DNA from: Natronomonas halophila
Lineage (GTDB): Archaea; Halobacteriota; Halobacteria; Halobacteriales; Haloarculaceae
Length of the DNA stretch: 64,000 bases
Reading direction: 5' to 3'
Assembly: GCF_013391085.1 (NCBI RefSeq)
Contig: NZ_CP058334.1
Coordinates: 3,038,001-3,102,000, forward strand
Position numbers and translations under genes: made by a program. This document shows, piece after piece, positions 49,264 to 59,368 of this stretch (its first letter is position 1; each line of letters opens with the position of its first letter). Under the pieces are notes generated by a model. The model was not told the DNA's origin and searched no databases. It worked only from the letters and a program-made list of their open reading frames with translations.

Positions 49264-50124
49264 ATGAGTACGCAAGTCACCGAACAAGAAACCGAGACGG
49301 AACCGGAGACCGAAACCGACCATCAGGAGCGCCGAATGGCTGAAAAGCGCGAACGCGCCGACATGCGTGAACGCGCCGAGGAGGAACTTGACGACACCGA
49401 GGAGACGGTGAAAATCAAGGTCTTCCGCTATGACCCAGAGGTCGAGGGCAAGAAGGACCCGCGCTTCGACACCTTCCGTGTCCCCTTCACGAAGGGGATG
49501 ACGGTGCTGGACGCGCTCATCTACGCGCGGGACCACTTCGACTCCAGCCTCACCTTCCGTCACTCCTGCCGACAGGCCATCTGTGGCTCGGACGCCCTCT
49601 TTATCAACGGCTCGCAGCGCCTCGGCTGTAAGACCCAGATGTCCGAACTCGAGTGGCCCGTCCGTATCGAACCGCTTCCGCACTCCGATGTCGTCAAGGA
49701 CCTCGTCGTCGACATGGAGCACTTCTACGACCAGATGGAGGCCGTCGAACCGTACTTCCAGACTAACGACCTCCCCGCGGCCGACGAGGAACAGCGACAG
49801 TCCCGCGAGAACCGCGAGAAGGTCAAGATGTCCACGCGCTGTATCTGGTGTAGCGCGTGTATGTCCTCCTGTAACATCGCTGCGGGCGACAACGAGTATC
49901 TCGGCCCCGCCGCGATTAACAAGGCCTACCGCTTCGCGATGGACAAGCGGGAAGGCGAGGACATGAAGGAACACCGCCTCAACATCATCGAGCAGGAACA
50001 CGGCGTCTGGCGATGTCAGACCCAGTTCTCCTGTACCGAGGTCTGTCCGAAGGACATCCCGCTGACCGAGCACATTCAGGAACTCAAGCGGGAAGCCGTC
50101 AAGAGCAACCTCAAGTTCTGGTAA
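49264..50124 (+). CDS. sdhB: Succinate dehydrogenase iron-sulfur subunit
   Basis: A 286-residue protein. After an acidic N-terminus of about 55 residues (longer than in bacteria) comes the plant-type ferredoxin domain: 'HSCRQAICGSDALFINGSQR', with 'LGC' giving the [2Fe-2S] Cys set (the third position is Asp, as in E. coli). The second half has 'TRCIWCSACMSSCN' and 'FSCTEVCPKDI', the Cys motifs for the [4Fe-4S] and [3Fe-4S] clusters. It transfers electrons from SdhA FAD to the quinone site. The ATG at 49264 was chosen over an internal upstream start that would overlap sdhD. Confidence 0.93.
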   Translation: MSTQVTEQETETEPETETDHQERRMAEKRERADMRERAEEELDDTEETVKIKVFRYDPEVEGKKDPRFDTFRVPFTKGMTVLDALIYARDHFDSSLTFRHSCRQAICGSDALFINGSQRLGCKTQMSELEWPVRIEPLPHSDVVKDLVVDMEHFYDQMEAVEPYFQTNDLPAADEEQRQSRENREKVKMSTRCIWCSACMSSCNIAAGDNEYLGPAAINKAYRFAMDKREGEDMKEHRLNIIEQEHGVWRCQTQFSCTEVCPKDIPLTEHIQELKREAVKSNLKFW

Positions 50125-50161
50125 CCGTACGCTAAAGACTTTCAAATACTAACTACAGACA

Positions 50162-51997
50162 ATGACGATACACGAACACGACGTGATCGTGGTCGGCGCC
50201 GGCGGTGCCGGTCTCCGTGCGGCCATCGCGGCCCACGAGGAAGGCGCCGACGTCGCCATGGTCACGAAGTTGCATCCGGTCCGTTCCCACACCGGCGCTG
50301 CGGAAGGCGGCATCAACGCCGCCCTCCGCGACGGCGACGACTGGGAACTCCACGCGTACGACACGATGAAGGGGTCCGACTACCTCGGTGACGCCCCCGC
50401 CATCGAAACACTCGCCCAGGACGCTCCCGACGAGGTCATCCAACTCGAACACTGGGGGATGCCGTTCTCCCGTGAGGACGATGGCCGCGTCTCCCAGCGA
50501 CCCTTCGGTGGTCTCTCCTTCCCGCGAACCACCTACGCCGGTGCCGAAACCGGCCACCACCTGCTGCATACGATGTACGAGCAGGTCGTCAAACGGGGCA
50601 TTCAGGTCTACGACGAATACTACGTCTCCCAGCTCGCGGTCACCGACCACGACGACCCCACCGAACGGGAGTGTCACGGCGTCGTCGCCTACGACATCAA
50701 GGGCGGCGAAATCGTCGGCTTCCAGGCCCGCAACGGCGTCGTCCTCGCCACCGGTGGCGACGGGCAGGTCTTCGACCACACGACCAACGCCGTCGCCAAC
50801 ACCGGCGACGGGGCCGCGATGGCCTACCGCGCCGGCGTCCCCGTCGAGGACATGGAGTTCGTCCAGTTCCACCCCACCACGCTCCCGAGTACGGGCGTCC
50901 TCATCTCCGAGGGTGTCCGTGGCGAAGGTGGCATCCTCTACAACAGCGAGGGTGAGCGATTCATGTTCGAATACGGCTACGCGAACAACGCCGGCGAACT
51001 CGCCTCGCGTGACGTCGTCGCCCGCGCGGAACTGACCGAGGTCAACAACGGCCGCGGCATCAACGACGAGTACGTCTACCTCGACATGCGCCACCTCGGC
51101 GAGGAGCGTATTTACGACCGACTGGAGAACATCATCCACCTCGCGGAGGACTTCGAAGGCGTCGACCCCGCCGAGGAACCGATGCCCGTCAAGCCCGGCC
51201 AGCACTACCACATGGGCGGCATCGAGACCAACGAGCACGGTCAGACCTGCATCGACGGCCTCTATGCGGCCGGCGAGTGTGCCTGTGCGTCGGTCCACGG
51301 CTCGAACCGCCTCGGCGGCAACGCGCTGCCGGAACTCATCGTCTTCGGGGCCCGCGCCGGCCGCCACGCCGCCGGCAAGGACCTCGGCGAGGCCGAAGTC
51401 CCGACCGGCCCATCCGCCAAGAGCGAGGACGAGGACAGCCTCGATACGCCCGTCGAACCCGGCGCCGTCGGCACGAGCGACGAGGACGTCGCGGCCGACG
51501 GTGCGATGGTCGACGCCGAAAACGTCGTTCAGGCCGCCGTCGACGCCGAACAGCGCCGTATCGACGACCTCCTCGAACGCGAGGGCACGAACCACGCCGA
51601 AATCCGCGAGGACCTCCAGAAGGCGATGACCGAGAACGTCAACGTCTTCCGCAACAAGGAGAGCCTCAAGGACGCCCTTGAAACCATCCGGGAATGCCGC
51701 GAGCGCTACCAGCACGTCGCGGTATCGGACCCCTCCCGGACGTTCAACACCGACCTCATCCACACCATCGAGACGCGCAACCTCATCGACGTCGCCGAGA
51801 CCATCACCCTCGGCGCACTCGCCCGCAACGAGTTCCGTGGCGCCCACTGGCGGCAGGAACACCAGGAGCGGAAGGACGACGAGTGGCTCAAGCACACGAT
51901 GATCGCCTGGAACGACGGCACGCCCGACCTCTACTACAAGCCCGTCATCCTCGAAGGCGAAGAGAAGGAATACGAACCGAAGGTTCGGTCCTACTAA
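50162..51997 (+). CDS. sdhA: Succinate dehydrogenase flavoprotein subunit
   Basis: A 611-residue flavoprotein. 'HDVIVVGAGGAGLRAAIAAH' is the FAD Rossmann loop, and 'RSHTGAAEGGINAALRDGDD' holds the His that covalently binds FAD. The active-site region includes 'HPTTLPSTGVLISEGVRGEG' and 'HYHMGGIETNEHGQTC'. 'GSNRLGGNALPELIVFGARA' is the second FAD motif. An acidic insert of roughly 50 residues follows it ('SAKSEDEDSLDTPVEPGAV'). It oxidises succinate to fumarate in the TCA cycle as complex II. It is the last gene of sdhCDBA, 37 bp after sdhB. Confidence 0.94.
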   Translation: MTIHEHDVIVVGAGGAGLRAAIAAHEEGADVAMVTKLHPVRSHTGAAEGGINAALRDGDDWELHAYDTMKGSDYLGDAPAIETLAQDAPDEVIQLEHWGMPFSREDDGRVSQRPFGGLSFPRTTYAGAETGHHLLHTMYEQVVKRGIQVYDEYYVSQLAVTDHDDPTERECHGVVAYDIKGGEIVGFQARNGVVLATGGDGQVFDHTTNAVANTGDGAAMAYRAGVPVEDMEFVQFHPTTLPSTGVLISEGVRGEGGILYNSEGERFMFEYGYANNAGELASRDVVARAELTEVNNGRGINDEYVYLDMRHLGEERIYDRLENIIHLAEDFEGVDPAEEPMPVKPGQHYHMGGIETNEHGQTCIDGLYAAGECACASVHGSNRLGGNALPELIVFGARAGRHAAGKDLGEAEVPTGPSAKSEDEDSLDTPVEPGAVGTSDEDVAADGAMVDAENVVQAAVDAEQRRIDDLLEREGTNHAEIREDLQKAMTENVNVFRNKESLKDALETIRECRERYQHVAVSDPSRTFNTDLIHTIETRNLIDVAETITLGALARNEFRGAHWRQEHQERKDDEWLKHTMIAWNDGTPDLYYKPVILEGEEKEYEPKVRSY

Positions 51998-52006
51998 CGA
52001 CGTCTC

Positions 52007-52015
52007 GCCTTTTTC
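52007..52015 (+). terminator. T-run after sdhA
   Basis: TCGCCTTTTTCGCC (five T) lies 12 bases after the sdhA stop and is the likely archaeal terminator of sdhCDBA. Confidence 0.5.
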
Positions 52016-52042
52016 GCCGTTCGACGCCTCACCGACCAGCCG

Positions 52043-52050
52043 TTTATATA
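52043..52050 (+). promoter_or_regulatory. Orphan TATA box upstream of DUF5799-type gene
   Basis: TTTATATA in 'CCGTTTATATACCAGC' is a strong TATA box, but only ATG-CGC-TGA (52073) follows at the expected distance, and the next gene has its own box at 52159-52165. It may drive a short non-coding RNA ending before 52150. Confidence 0.4.
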
Positions 52051-52158
52051 CCAGCACGCAGCCAGACGGCCCATGCGCTGACCAGTTGCCGGCCATCCGC
52101 CGAGGCGGGAGCGCGGGGTTCGGATGGTCGGGCCGGTGGCCCGCCTGCTCGCCACGCC

Positions 52159-52165
52159 ATATAAG
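52159..52165 (+). promoter_or_regulatory. TATA box for the DUF5799-type gene
   Basis: ATATAAG is centred about 28 nt upstream of the ATG at 52190 and selects it over the earlier in-frame ATG at 52124. Confidence 0.6.
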
Positions 52166-52189
52166 CCCCCCCAGTCCCTACGCCGGGGT

Positions 52190-52657
52190 ATGAGTGATTG
52201 GCAGGATATGCTGGTCGGCGACCGGATGGCCGTCGACAACGAGTTCAGCCGCCGCGTCGAGCAGTCCCAGTTCTCCCGACAGGAGTGGGGCCTCATCATG
52301 ACGGCCACCTCCTTCGATATCGAGAATCCCGACGACGAGGAGAGCGCTCGGCTCGTCGCCGACACCTCCGAACTGCCGGCGATTATCCCCGAACTGGAGA
52401 ACGTCGCCAACATGGGGCCGATGGGCATGCCCGCCGATGACAACAGCGGGTCCGGCGGTGGCCTCATCGATTCGTTGCTCGGGACGCTCGGACTCAGTAG
52501 CAACGGCAAGAAAAGCGACGACGGCCCCGACGAGGAGAAAATCGAGGCCGCCGAGCGACTGGTGACGGCCTACGCTCAGGAGCTTCAGGCCCACCTCGAA
52601 GAAAACGGCCGCTGGCACGAAGTACGGACCGCCGCTGCGGAAGCGACGGAGGAATAG
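52190..52657 (+). CDS. DUF5799-type haloarchaeal protein
   Basis: A 155-residue cytoplasmic protein. 'SDWQDMLVGDRMAVDNEFSR' opens, 'QFSRQEWGLIMTATSFDIEN' follows, then 'LPAIIPELENVANMGPMGM', a low-complexity Gly/Ser linker ('ADDNSGSGGGLIDSLLGTLG'), and a helical C-terminus 'ERLVTAYAQELQAHLEENGR'. I recall this as DUF5799, conserved in haloarchaea, of unknown function. Start at 52190 fits the TATA spacing. It is convergent with leuB, separated by 6 bp. Confidence 0.78.
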   Translation: MSDWQDMLVGDRMAVDNEFSRRVEQSQFSRQEWGLIMTATSFDIENPDDEESARLVADTSELPAIIPELENVANMGPMGMPADDNSGSGGGLIDSLLGTLGLSSNGKKSDDGPDEEKIEAAERLVTAYAQELQAHLEENGRWHEVRTAAAEATEE

Positions 52658-52663
52658 GGGCCG

Positions 52664-53641
52664 TTACAGCCGGTCGACGATGGCCGCCGTAACGTCTTCC
52701 GTCGACGCCGAGCCACCGAGGTCCGGCGTTCGCGGACCGTCCGCGAGGACCGACTCGACGGAACTGCGGACGTTCGCTGCTTCCTCGCCGTAACCGAGAT
52801 GCTCCAGTAGCATCGCCCCGGACAGAATCGTCGCCGCGGGATTTGCGACTCCCTGTCCGGCGATGTCCGGCGCGGAGCCGTGGACCGGCTCGAACAGCGC
52901 GTTGTCCTCGCCGACGTTGGCGCTCGGCAGCAGGCCGAGGCCGCCGACGAGGCCGGCTGCGAGGTCCGAGAGCATGTCGCCCGCGAGGTTCGGACAGATG
53001 ACGACGCCGTACTCCTCCGGAGTCAGGAGGAGATGCATCGCCAGCGCGTCCATCAGCGCTTCCTCGTAGTCGGCGCCGCGTTCCTCGGCGACCGCCTCGA
53101 CCGAATCGAGGAACTGGCCGTCGGTCGTCCGCATCACGTTGGCCTTGTGGGCAACCGTGACGTCGTCGTAGCCGTTCTCGTCTGCGTATTCGAAGCCGTA
53201 ATCGGCGATCTTCCGCGAGGCGCGGTCGGTGATGACGCGGGTGAGTGTCGTCACACCCTCGTCGATTTCCGACTCGATGCCCTTGTAGACGCCTTCGGTG
53301 TTCTCCCGGACGAACACGAGGTCCGTCTCGGGCCGCAGCGCGTCGACGCCGGGATAGGCTCGGGCCGGCCGGATGTTCGCGAAGGAATCGACCGCCTGCC
53401 GCAGCGGCAGTATGACATCGGCGGCCGTCTCGCCGGCAGCGCCGAACAGCGTCGCATCGGCCTCGGTCGCCAGTCGGCGCGTTTCCTCCGGCAGTGCCTC
53501 GCCGGTCTCCTCCTTGACGTGGTCGCCGGCCTCGGCCTCGACGAACTCGAAGTCGGCGACGGCGTCGAGTACCTCGACGGCTGCGGGGACGACTTCCTGG
53601 CCGATGCCGTCGCCGGGGACGACCAGTACCGTCTCAGTCAT
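52664..53641 (-). CDS. leuB: 3-isopropylmalate dehydrogenase
   Basis: A 325-residue NAD-dependent beta-decarboxylating dehydrogenase. '[20 protein letters not shown]' is the N-terminal loop, '[20 protein letters not shown]' holds the substrate Arg region, '[20 protein letters not shown]' the active-site loop, and '[20 protein letters not shown]' the metal Asp motif. '[20 protein letters not shown]' is the NAD(P)-adenine motif; the acidic Asp in 'DIAG' favours NAD. It performs the third leucine step. It is the last gene of the cluster, overlapping leuD by 8 bp. Confidence 0.93.
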   Translation of the reverse strand: MTETVLVVPGDGIGQEVVPAAVEVLDAVADFEFVEAEAGDHVKEETGEALPEETRRLATEADATLFGAAGETAADVILPLRQAVDSFANIRPARAYPGVDALRPETDLVFVRENTEGVYKGIESEIDEGVTTLTRVITDRASRKIADYGFEYADENGYDDVTVAHKANVMRTTDGQFLDSVEAVAEERGADYEEALMDALAMHLLLTPEEYGVVICPNLAGDMLSDLAAGLVGGLGLLPSANVGEDNALFEPVHGSAPDIAGQGVANPAATILSGAMLLEHLGYGEEAANVRSSVESVLADGPRTPDLGGSASTEDVTAAIVDRL

Positions 53642-54278
53642 CGGCGTGTCCCTTCCGCGCTTCGGGGTCCTCGATGTACGGCAGCGACGCGGCGGTGTCG
53701 GCGATGGCCTCGGTGTTGGATTTCATCAGGGCCGTCGTGTCCCAGATGCCGTCGACCAGCGCCTTCCGCTGGGCGTCGTCGACGTCGACTTCGACGACAC
53801 GGTCGTCGTAGGAGACCGTCTCCGCTTCGACGTCGATTTCGATTTCGCTGTCGGGGTACTTCTCGACGTAGTCCTGCAGTTCGCGGATGGTCTCGGTGTC
53901 GGCAGTGACGGTCGGCACACCCAGCGCGAGACAGTTACCCGCGAAAATCTCGGCGAAGGACTCGCCGATGATGGCATCGATACCCCAGCGGACCAGCGCC
54001 TGCGGGGCGTGTTCACGGGAGGAGCCACAGCCGAAGTTGGAGTTGACGACCAGGACGTTGGCGTCCTGATACTGCTCCTCGTTGAACGGGTGGTCCTTCT
54101 CGTTGTCCTCGTCGTCGAACCGCTGGTCGAAGAAGGCGAACTCCCCGAGGCCGTCGAAGGTGACGACCTTCATGAAGCGCGCCGGGATGATCTGGTCGGT
54201 GTCGATGTCGTTGCCGCGGACCGGAATGCCGGTCCCTTCGACGTGTTCGACGCTGGGGATCTCGGTTTCGTCGGCCAT
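53634..54278 (-). CDS. leuD: 3-isopropylmalate dehydratase small subunit
   Basis: A 214-residue aconitase-superfamily small subunit. '[20 protein letters not shown]' is the conserved start of the swivel domain, '[17 protein letters not shown]' the substrate motif with the GSSREH loop, and '[20 protein letters not shown]' the next conserved strand. It joins LeuC to isomerise 2- to 3-isopropylmalate. It overlaps the leuC stop by one base (TAATG) and leuB by 8 bp, so translation is tightly coupled. Confidence 0.94.
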   Translation of the reverse strand: MADETEIPSVEHVEGTGIPVRGNDIDTDQIIPARFMKVVTFDGLGEFAFFDQRFDDEDNEKDHPFNEEQYQDANVLVVNSNFGCGSSREHAPQALVRWGIDAIIGESFAEIFAGNCLALGVPTVTADTETIRELQDYVEKYPDSEIEIDVEAETVSYDDRVVEVDVDDAQRKALVDGIWDTTALMKSNTEAIADTAASLPYIEDPEARKGHADD

Positions 54279-55702
54279 TATGCCTCCACCTCCGCCTTCG
54301 GCAGTTCACGCACGTCCGTCACTTCGCCGGTGACCGCCGCGGCGGCGACCATCTCGGGGCTCATCAGGACGGTCCGGCCGTCCTTCGAACCTTGCCGGCC
54401 GACGAAGTTTCGGTTCGACGAGGAGGCACACGCCTCGTCGCCGACCAGTTGGTCGTCGTTCATGCCGAGACACATCGAACAGCCGGCCTCGCGCCAGTCG
54501 AAGCCGGCTTCCTTGAACACCTCGTCGAGGCCTTCGGCTTCGGCGGCGGCCTTGACGCGCTGGCTACCGGGGACGACCATCGCGCGGACCGAATCATGAA
54601 CCTCGCGGTCCTTGACGATTTCCGCCGCTGCTCGTAGGTCGGGCAGTCGGGCGTTCGTACAGGAACCGAGGAAAGCCACGTCGATGTTGTAGCCCTCCAT
54701 CGTCTCGCCGGGTTCGACGCGCATGTGTTCCTGTGCGCGACGGGCGGTGTCCTGTTTGTCCTCGCGGAGGTCCTCCGGTGCGGGAATCTCCTCGGTGATG
54801 CCGATACCCTGGCCGGGGGTGGTCCCCCACGTGACGACGGGTTCGATTTCGGAGCCGTCGATGGTGACGACGTCGTCGTATTCGGCGTTCTCGTCGGACT
54901 TGATGGACTCCCAGTAGGGCTTCAGTTCCTCGAAGCGCTCGGGGTCGTCCTCGAATTCGTCCGTCCCCTTCAGCCACTCGTAGGTGGTCTCGTCGGGGTT
55001 GACGTAGCCCGCGCGAGCGCCGCCCTCGATGGACATGTTACAGATGGACATCCGACCTTCCATCCCGAGGTTCTCGATGGCCTCGCCGGCGTACTCGTAG
55101 ACGTAGCCGACGCCGCCCTCGGTGCCCAGGCGGCGGATGATGGTCAGGATGATGTCCTTGGCGGTGACGCCCTCACCGAGTTCGCCGGTGACCTCGATTT
55201 TGCGGACCTTCTTTTTCTCCATCGCGACCGTCTGGGTCGCCAGCACGTCCCGAATCTGGGAGGTGCCGATACCGAACGCCAGCGCGCCGAAGGCGCCGTG
55301 GGTGGAGGTGTGGCTGTCACCGCAGACGATGGTCTTGCCGGGCTGGGTGATGCCCTGCTCCGGCCCGATGACGTGGACGATGCCCTGGTTGCCCGTCGTC
55401 GGGTCGTCCAGTTCGATGCCGGCCTCGCGGACGTTCTCCTCGAGTTCCGCCATCATCTCCTCGGCGGCGTCGTTGTCCAGCGGCCGCGACTGGTCGGCGG
55501 TCGGGACGATGTGGTCGACCGTCGCGTGGGTCAGGTCCGGACGGGCGACTTCGATGTCGCGTTCCCGGAGCATCCCGAAGGCCTGCGGGCTGGTGACCTC
55601 GTGGATGAGGTGAAGCCCGACGAACAGCTGGTCCTGCCCGTTCGGCAGCGTCGTGACCTTGTGTCGGTCCCAGACCTTGTCGTAGAGCGTGCCCTTGCTC
55701 AT
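54278..55702 (-). CDS. leuC: 3-isopropylmalate dehydratase large subunit
   Basis: A 474-residue aconitase-family protein. Its [4Fe-4S] ligands are Cys in '[20 protein letters not shown]' and the pair in '[20 protein letters not shown]'. '[20 protein letters not shown]' supplies active-site His and Ser. The start '[20 protein letters not shown]' is the standard LeuC opening. It works with LeuD. It overlaps the small unknown gene (ATG-TGA) upstream and leuD downstream. '[20 protein letters not shown]' near the end is the substrate Arg region. Confidence 0.94.
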   Translation of the reverse strand: MSKGTLYDKVWDRHKVTTLPNGQDQLFVGLHLIHEVTSPQAFGMLRERDIEVARPDLTHATVDHIVPTADQSRPLDNDAAEEMMAELEENVREAGIELDDPTTGNQGIVHVIGPEQGITQPGKTIVCGDSHTSTHGAFGALAFGIGTSQIRDVLATQTVAMEKKKVRKIEVTGELGEGVTAKDIILTIIRRLGTEGGVGYVYEYAGEAIENLGMEGRMSICNMSIEGGARAGYVNPDETTYEWLKGTDEFEDDPERFEELKPYWESIKSDENAEYDDVVTIDGSEIEPVVTWGTTPGQGIGITEEIPAPEDLREDKQDTARRAQEHMRVEPGETMEGYNIDVAFLGSCTNARLPDLRAAAEIVKDREVHDSVRAMVVPGSQRVKAAAEAEGLDEVFKEAGFDWREAGCSMCLGMNDDQLVGDEACASSSNRNFVGRQGSKDGRTVLMSPEMVAAAAVTGEVTDVRELPKAEVEA

Positions 55703-55998
55703 CGGTCTGCTCCACGGTCGTAGGCGCGCTGTGCGCCGTCGTTTTCGCCCGGCGGCGTGTGGCTTACATCGCCCAGCGTCTCCGCCTCGGGGGCGCTGTC
55801 AGCCTCACCGCCGTCGGACGAGTCCGACGAGGATCGGCTTACTACGTTCGCCTCACCGCCGTCGGCGGCGATGGTTCGTCCGCGGCTATACGTCTGTGTG
55901 TCGCCGAACACCCGCCCCGTGTAGGGGTTGGTGTGGCTCATTTCGCCCAGTGTGTCTTCTGTCATGTCCTCGGAATCGTTCGCACCGTTGTTTCCCAT
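55699..55998 (-). CDS. Small unknown protein embedded in the ilv-leu cluster
   Basis: A 99-residue acidic protein of low complexity between ilvC and leuC, co-directional and touching both (starts one base after ilvC stops, overlaps leuC by 4 bp). It contains a repeated motif: '[14 protein letters not shown]' near residue 16 and '[15 protein letters not shown]' near residue 73, i.e. TLG-acid-hydrophobic-SHTxP twice, with a Ser/Asp-rich spacer between. '[20 protein letters not shown]' follows the first copy. No known domain. Translation coupling argues it is made in step with the amino-acid enzymes; a regulatory or assembly role is speculation. Confidence 0.7.
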   Translation of the reverse strand: MGNNGANDSEDMTEDTLGEMSHTNPYTGRVFGDTQTYSRGRTIAADGGEANVVSRSSSDSSDGGEADSAPEAETLGDVSHTPPGENDGAQRAYDRGADR

Positions 55999-56994
55999 CT
56001 ATTCCTCACCCCACGCGAACAGCGCGCGCAGGTCCTCGCCCACGTCCTCGATGTCGTGGTTCTTCTCGGCTTCTCGAAGCTGTTTGTAGCTCGGGCGGCC
56101 CGCCTGGTTCTCGTTGATCCACTCGCGGGCGAACTCGCCGTTCTGGACCTCTTCGAGAACCTCCTCCATCTGCTCGCGGGCGTGCTCGTCGACCACGCGG
56201 TCGCCGCGGGTCAGCCCGCCGTATTCGGCGGTGTCGGAGACGGAGTCCCACATCTCGCTGTTGCCGCCCTCGTACATGAGGTCGACAATCAGTTTCAGTT
56301 CGTTCAGGCACTCGAAGTAGGCCATCTCGCGGGAGTAACCGGCCTCGACGAGCGTCTCGTAGCCCTGCTTGACCAGCGAGGTGACGCCGCCACAGAGGAC
56401 GGCCTGCTCGCCGAAGAGGTCGGTTTCGGTCTCCTCGCGGAACGTCGTCTCGACGACGCCCGCGCGGGTACAGCCGATGGCCTTCGCGTAGGCGAGGCCG
56501 ACGTCGTGGGCCTCGCCGTTGGCGTCCTGATAGACCGCCAGCAGGCCGGGGGTCCCCTCGTCGTTCTCGTAGTTGCGGCGGACGAGGTGCCCCGGCGACT
56601 TCGGCGCGACCATCGTGACGTTGACGTCCTCGCTCGGTTCGATCTGTCCGTAGTGGATGTTGAACCCGTGGGCGAACTGCAGCGTGTCGCCCGGTTCGAG
56701 GACGGGTGCAATCTCCTCGTAGACGGCGGGCTGGACGGTGTCGGGGACCAGCACGCTCACGAGGTCGGCCTGCTCGGCGGCGTTGCGGGGCGTCGCCACG
56801 TCGAGGCCATCGGATTCGGCGGCGTCTCGCGAAGAGGAATCCTCGCGCAGGCCGACGACCACGTCGACCCCGGAATCGTCGAGGTTCTGTGCGTGGGCGT
56901 GGCCCTGACTCCCGTAACCGAGAACGGCTACGGTCTTGTCGTCGAGTGCGGTGCTGTCGGCGTCGTCGTCGTAGTAGATAGTCGCGTCAGTCAT
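55999..56994 (-). CDS. ilvC: Ketol-acid reductoisomerase
   Basis: A 331-residue class I KARI. '[20 protein letters not shown]' is the NADPH loop, '[20 protein letters not shown]' and '[20 protein letters not shown]' form the catalytic His/Lys region, and '[20 protein letters not shown]' (split: '[10 protein letters not shown]' and 'TSLVKQGYE') the metal-binding part. '[14 protein letters not shown]'-like '[20 protein letters not shown]' is the C-terminal knotted domain. It reduces acetolactate to dihydroxyisovalerate. It overlaps ilvN by 4 bp. Confidence 0.93.
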   Translation of the reverse strand: MTDATIYYDDDADSTALDDKTVAVLGYGSQGHAHAQNLDDSGVDVVVGLREDSSSRDAAESDGLDVATPRNAAEQADLVSVLVPDTVQPAVYEEIAPVLEPGDTLQFAHGFNIHYGQIEPSEDVNVTMVAPKSPGHLVRRNYENDEGTPGLLAVYQDANGEAHDVGLAYAKAIGCTRAGVVETTFREETETDLFGEQAVLCGGVTSLVKQGYETLVEAGYSREMAYFECLNELKLIVDLMYEGGNSEMWDSVSDTAEYGGLTRGDRVVDEHAREQMEEVLEEVQNGEFAREWINENQAGRPSYKQLREAEKNHDIEDVGEDLRALFAWGEE

Positions 56995-57623
56995 GTATGG
57001 GTCTCGTCAACGCGTGCGGTTTCCTCTTCGCCACGTGCCAGTGCTGCCTGCCCGGTCCGGGCGATTTCCCGGATACCGAACTGCTCGTAGGCGTCGATGG
57101 CGTCGTCGATCTTGCTCTCGTCGCCGGTAATCTGGACCGTCACGGTCCGGGGCCCGGCGTCCAGCGTCTGTCCGTCGTACATCTCCGTGATGGCCTGAAC
57201 CTTGTCCGGCTCGTCACCGTTGACCTTCAGAATGACCAGTTCGCGGGCCACCGGCTTGTTGTCCAGTTCGCGAACGTGGACGACCGGCAGCACTTTCTCG
57301 AGTTGTTTTTTCGCCTGGTCGATGCCCGGTTCGGGTTCCTCGATGACGAGGGTGATACGGGAGTAGCCCTCGTTCTGGGTCGGGCCGACGGTCAGCGATT
57401 CGATGTTGAACTGGCGGCGGTGGAACAGCCCGGAGACGCGAGCCAAGACGCCGGGTTCGTTCTCGACGTACGCGGAGATGATGGTCCGGCGGGGCTCGTG
57501 TTCCGCCTCGACCTCGGGGTCGACGCGGATACCCTGAGAGTTCCGGCGGCCGACCGGCCGCTTTCGCTCCTCGGGTTCGGGGCCTTCCAGGCCCTGTCGG
57601 CGGTCCTCGTCGCGTCGGCTCAT
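56991..57623 (-). CDS. ilvN: Acetolactate synthase small (regulatory) subunit
   Basis: A 210-residue regulatory subunit. After a basic-acidic extension of about 45 residues the ACT domain starts '[20 protein letters not shown]' and '[20 protein letters not shown]', the valine/isoleucine-binding part. The second half ('[20 protein letters not shown]') is the usual C-terminal domain. The ATG at 57623 overlaps the ilvB stop (ATGA), and 'DETHT' ends over the ilvC start. It likely stimulates and feedback-inhibits IlvB. Confidence 0.92.
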   Translation of the reverse strand: MSRRDEDRRQGLEGPEPEERKRPVGRRNSQGIRVDPEVEAEHEPRRTIISAYVENEPGVLARVSGLFHRRQFNIESLTVGPTQNEGYSRITLVIEEPEPGIDQAKKQLEKVLPVVHVRELDNKPVARELVILKVNGDEPDKVQAITEMYDGQTLDAGPRTVTVQITGDESKIDDAIDAYEQFGIREIARTGQAALARGEEETARVDETHT

Positions 57624-59368
57624 AGCTGGTCCTCCGCGAGGGCGAACAGGCCGTTGTCGCCGCCGCTCGGCACCATCGGATAGACGTTCTCGCCGGGGTC
57701 GATGTGCGCGTCGACGACGCTCGGGCCGTCGTACGCGAGGGCTTCTTCGACGACTTCGTCGACCTCCTCGTAGGTGTCGATGCGGAAGCCGCGTGCGCCG
57801 AAGGCCTCCGCGAGGGTGTCGAAGTCCGGCACCCACGGGTACTCCGAAGCCATGTGTCGCTCGCCGAAGAAGGCGTCCTGCCACTGGCGGACCATGCCGA
57901 TGGCAGCGTTGTTCAGCACGACGATGGTGATATCCAGGTCTTCACGGACGGCAACCGACAGCCCCTGACACGTCATCAAGAAGGAGCCGTCGCCGTCGAA
58001 GCAGACGACCTCCTGGTCGGGCGCCGCGATTTTCGCGCCGATGGCGGAGGGCACGCCGTAGCCCATCGCGCCGAGGCCGTGGGAGGACACCCACGTGCGC
58101 GGTTCCTTGTAGGTCCAGTACTGGCAGGCCCACATCTGGTGTTGACCGACGCCGGTCGTGACGATGGCGTCGTCGGCCGTCTCCTCGTCGAAGCGCTCGA
58201 CGATGTACTGCGGCTTGACCGGTTCGTCCTCGGGCGCCGAGTAGTCCATCGGGTACTCGGCTTTCCACTCCTGGACCTGCTCGCGCCAACTGTCTGCCTC
58301 CGGCGCGTGCGGCATCGCCGTCGACAGTTGTTTGACGACGGCCTTCGCGTCGCCGACCAGCGGGTAATCGGCCTCGACGTTCTTCGAAATCTCCGCGGGG
58401 TCGATGTCGACGTGGATGACCTCCGCGTCGGGGGCGAAGGTTTCGACGCCGCCGGTCAGGCGGTCGTCGAAGCGCGTCCCGATAGCCAGCATACAGTCGG
58501 TCAGCGTGATGGCCATGTTGGCGTAGCCAGTGCCGTGCATGCCGGCCATCTCTAAGGCGAGGTCGTGGTCCTCGGGGAACGCGCCGATGCCGGGCATCGT
58601 CGTGATGACCGGAATCTCGTGTTCCGTCGCGAACTCGCGCAGTTCCTCGCTGGCCTCGGCCTTGATGACGCCGCCGCCCGCCAGAATGACGGGCTTGTCG
58701 GCCTGTGCCAGCACGTCGGCCGCCTCGGAGACGGATTCGGGCTCGGCCGTCTCCGGCGGGTTGTACGTACTCGGGGTCTGGGGTTCGCCGGGGTCCTCGC
58801 TTGCCTCGCCTTTCGTCACGTCCTTCGGCAGGTCGACGAGCGTCGGGCCCTGCCGGCCACGTTTCGCGAGCGCGAAGGCGGTGCCGACGTCGGTGCCGAC
58901 TGCCTCGGAATCGTCGGCGAAGAAGTTGGCCTTCGTGATGGGGGTGGTGACGCCGACGGTGTCGGTCTCCTGGAAGGCGTCGCTGCCGACGAAATCCGTC
59001 GACACCTGGCCCGTCAGTGCGATGACGGGGTCCGAGTCCATGTTGGAGTCGGCCAATCCCGTCACGAGGTTGGTCGCGCCCGGCCCGGAAGTGGCCATAC
59101 AGACGCCCGGCTCGCCGGAGACGATGCCGTAGGCGTCGGCGGCGTGGGCCGCGCCCTGCTCGTGGCCCATCGTGATGTGTGTCATCTCGGAGTCGTACAG
59201 GGCGTCGTAAACCGGCATGATAGCGCCGCCCTGCACCCCGAAGAGGTGCTCAACGCCTGCGTTCTCGAGCGCGCGCACGACTGCGTCCGCGCCCGTCTCG
59301 ATGTCCTTGGGTCCCGTCTCGGCGTCCGCGTCGGAGTCCGAAGGGACCTGGGCCGGTTCGCCGCTCAT
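57620..59368 (-). CDS. ilvB: Acetolactate synthase large (catalytic) subunit
   Basis: A 582-residue ThDP enzyme. 'FGVQGGAIMPVYDALYDSEM' opens the Pyr domain, 'MGHEQGAAHAADAYGIVSGE' carries the catalytic Glu (HEQGA), and 'CFDGDGSFLMTCQGLSVAVR' with 'IVVLNN' is the GDG(x)nNN ThDP/Mg motif. 'CWQAQMWA'-type region is 'GVGQHQMWACQYWTYKEPRT'. It joins two pyruvates, or pyruvate and 2-ketobutyrate. The N-terminal 25 residues are an acidic extension. The 300-bp upstream gap holds three stem-loops that may regulate it. Confidence 0.93.
   Translation of the reverse strand: MSGEPAQVPSDSDADAETGPKDIETGADAVVRALENAGVEHLFGVQGGAIMPVYDALYDSEMTHITMGHEQGAAHAADAYGIVSGEPGVCMATSGPGATNLVTGLADSNMDSDPVIALTGQVSTDFVGSDAFQETDTVGVTTPITKANFFADDSEAVGTDVGTAFALAKRGRQGPTLVDLPKDVTKGEASEDPGEPQTPSTYNPPETAEPESVSEAADVLAQADKPVILAGGGVIKAEASEELREFATEHEIPVITTMPGIGAFPEDHDLALEMAGMHGTGYANMAITLTDCMLAIGTRFDDRLTGGVETFAPDAEVIHVDIDPAEISKNVEADYPLVGDAKAVVKQLSTAMPHAPEADSWREQVQEWKAEYPMDYSAPEDEPVKPQYIVERFDEETADDAIVTTGVGQHQMWACQYWTYKEPRTWVSSHGLGAMGYGVPSAIGAKIAAPDQEVVCFDGDGSFLMTCQGLSVAVREDLDITIVVLNNAAIGMVRQWQDAFFGERHMASEYPWVPDFDTLAEAFGARGFRIDTYEEVDEVVEEALAYDGPSVVDAHIDPGENVYPMVPSGGDNGLFALAEDQL

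Noticed and set aside
50153-52096. A 647-codon minus-strand frame over sdhA.
   Set aside because: It is the complement of sdhA, with no start or promoter features of its own.
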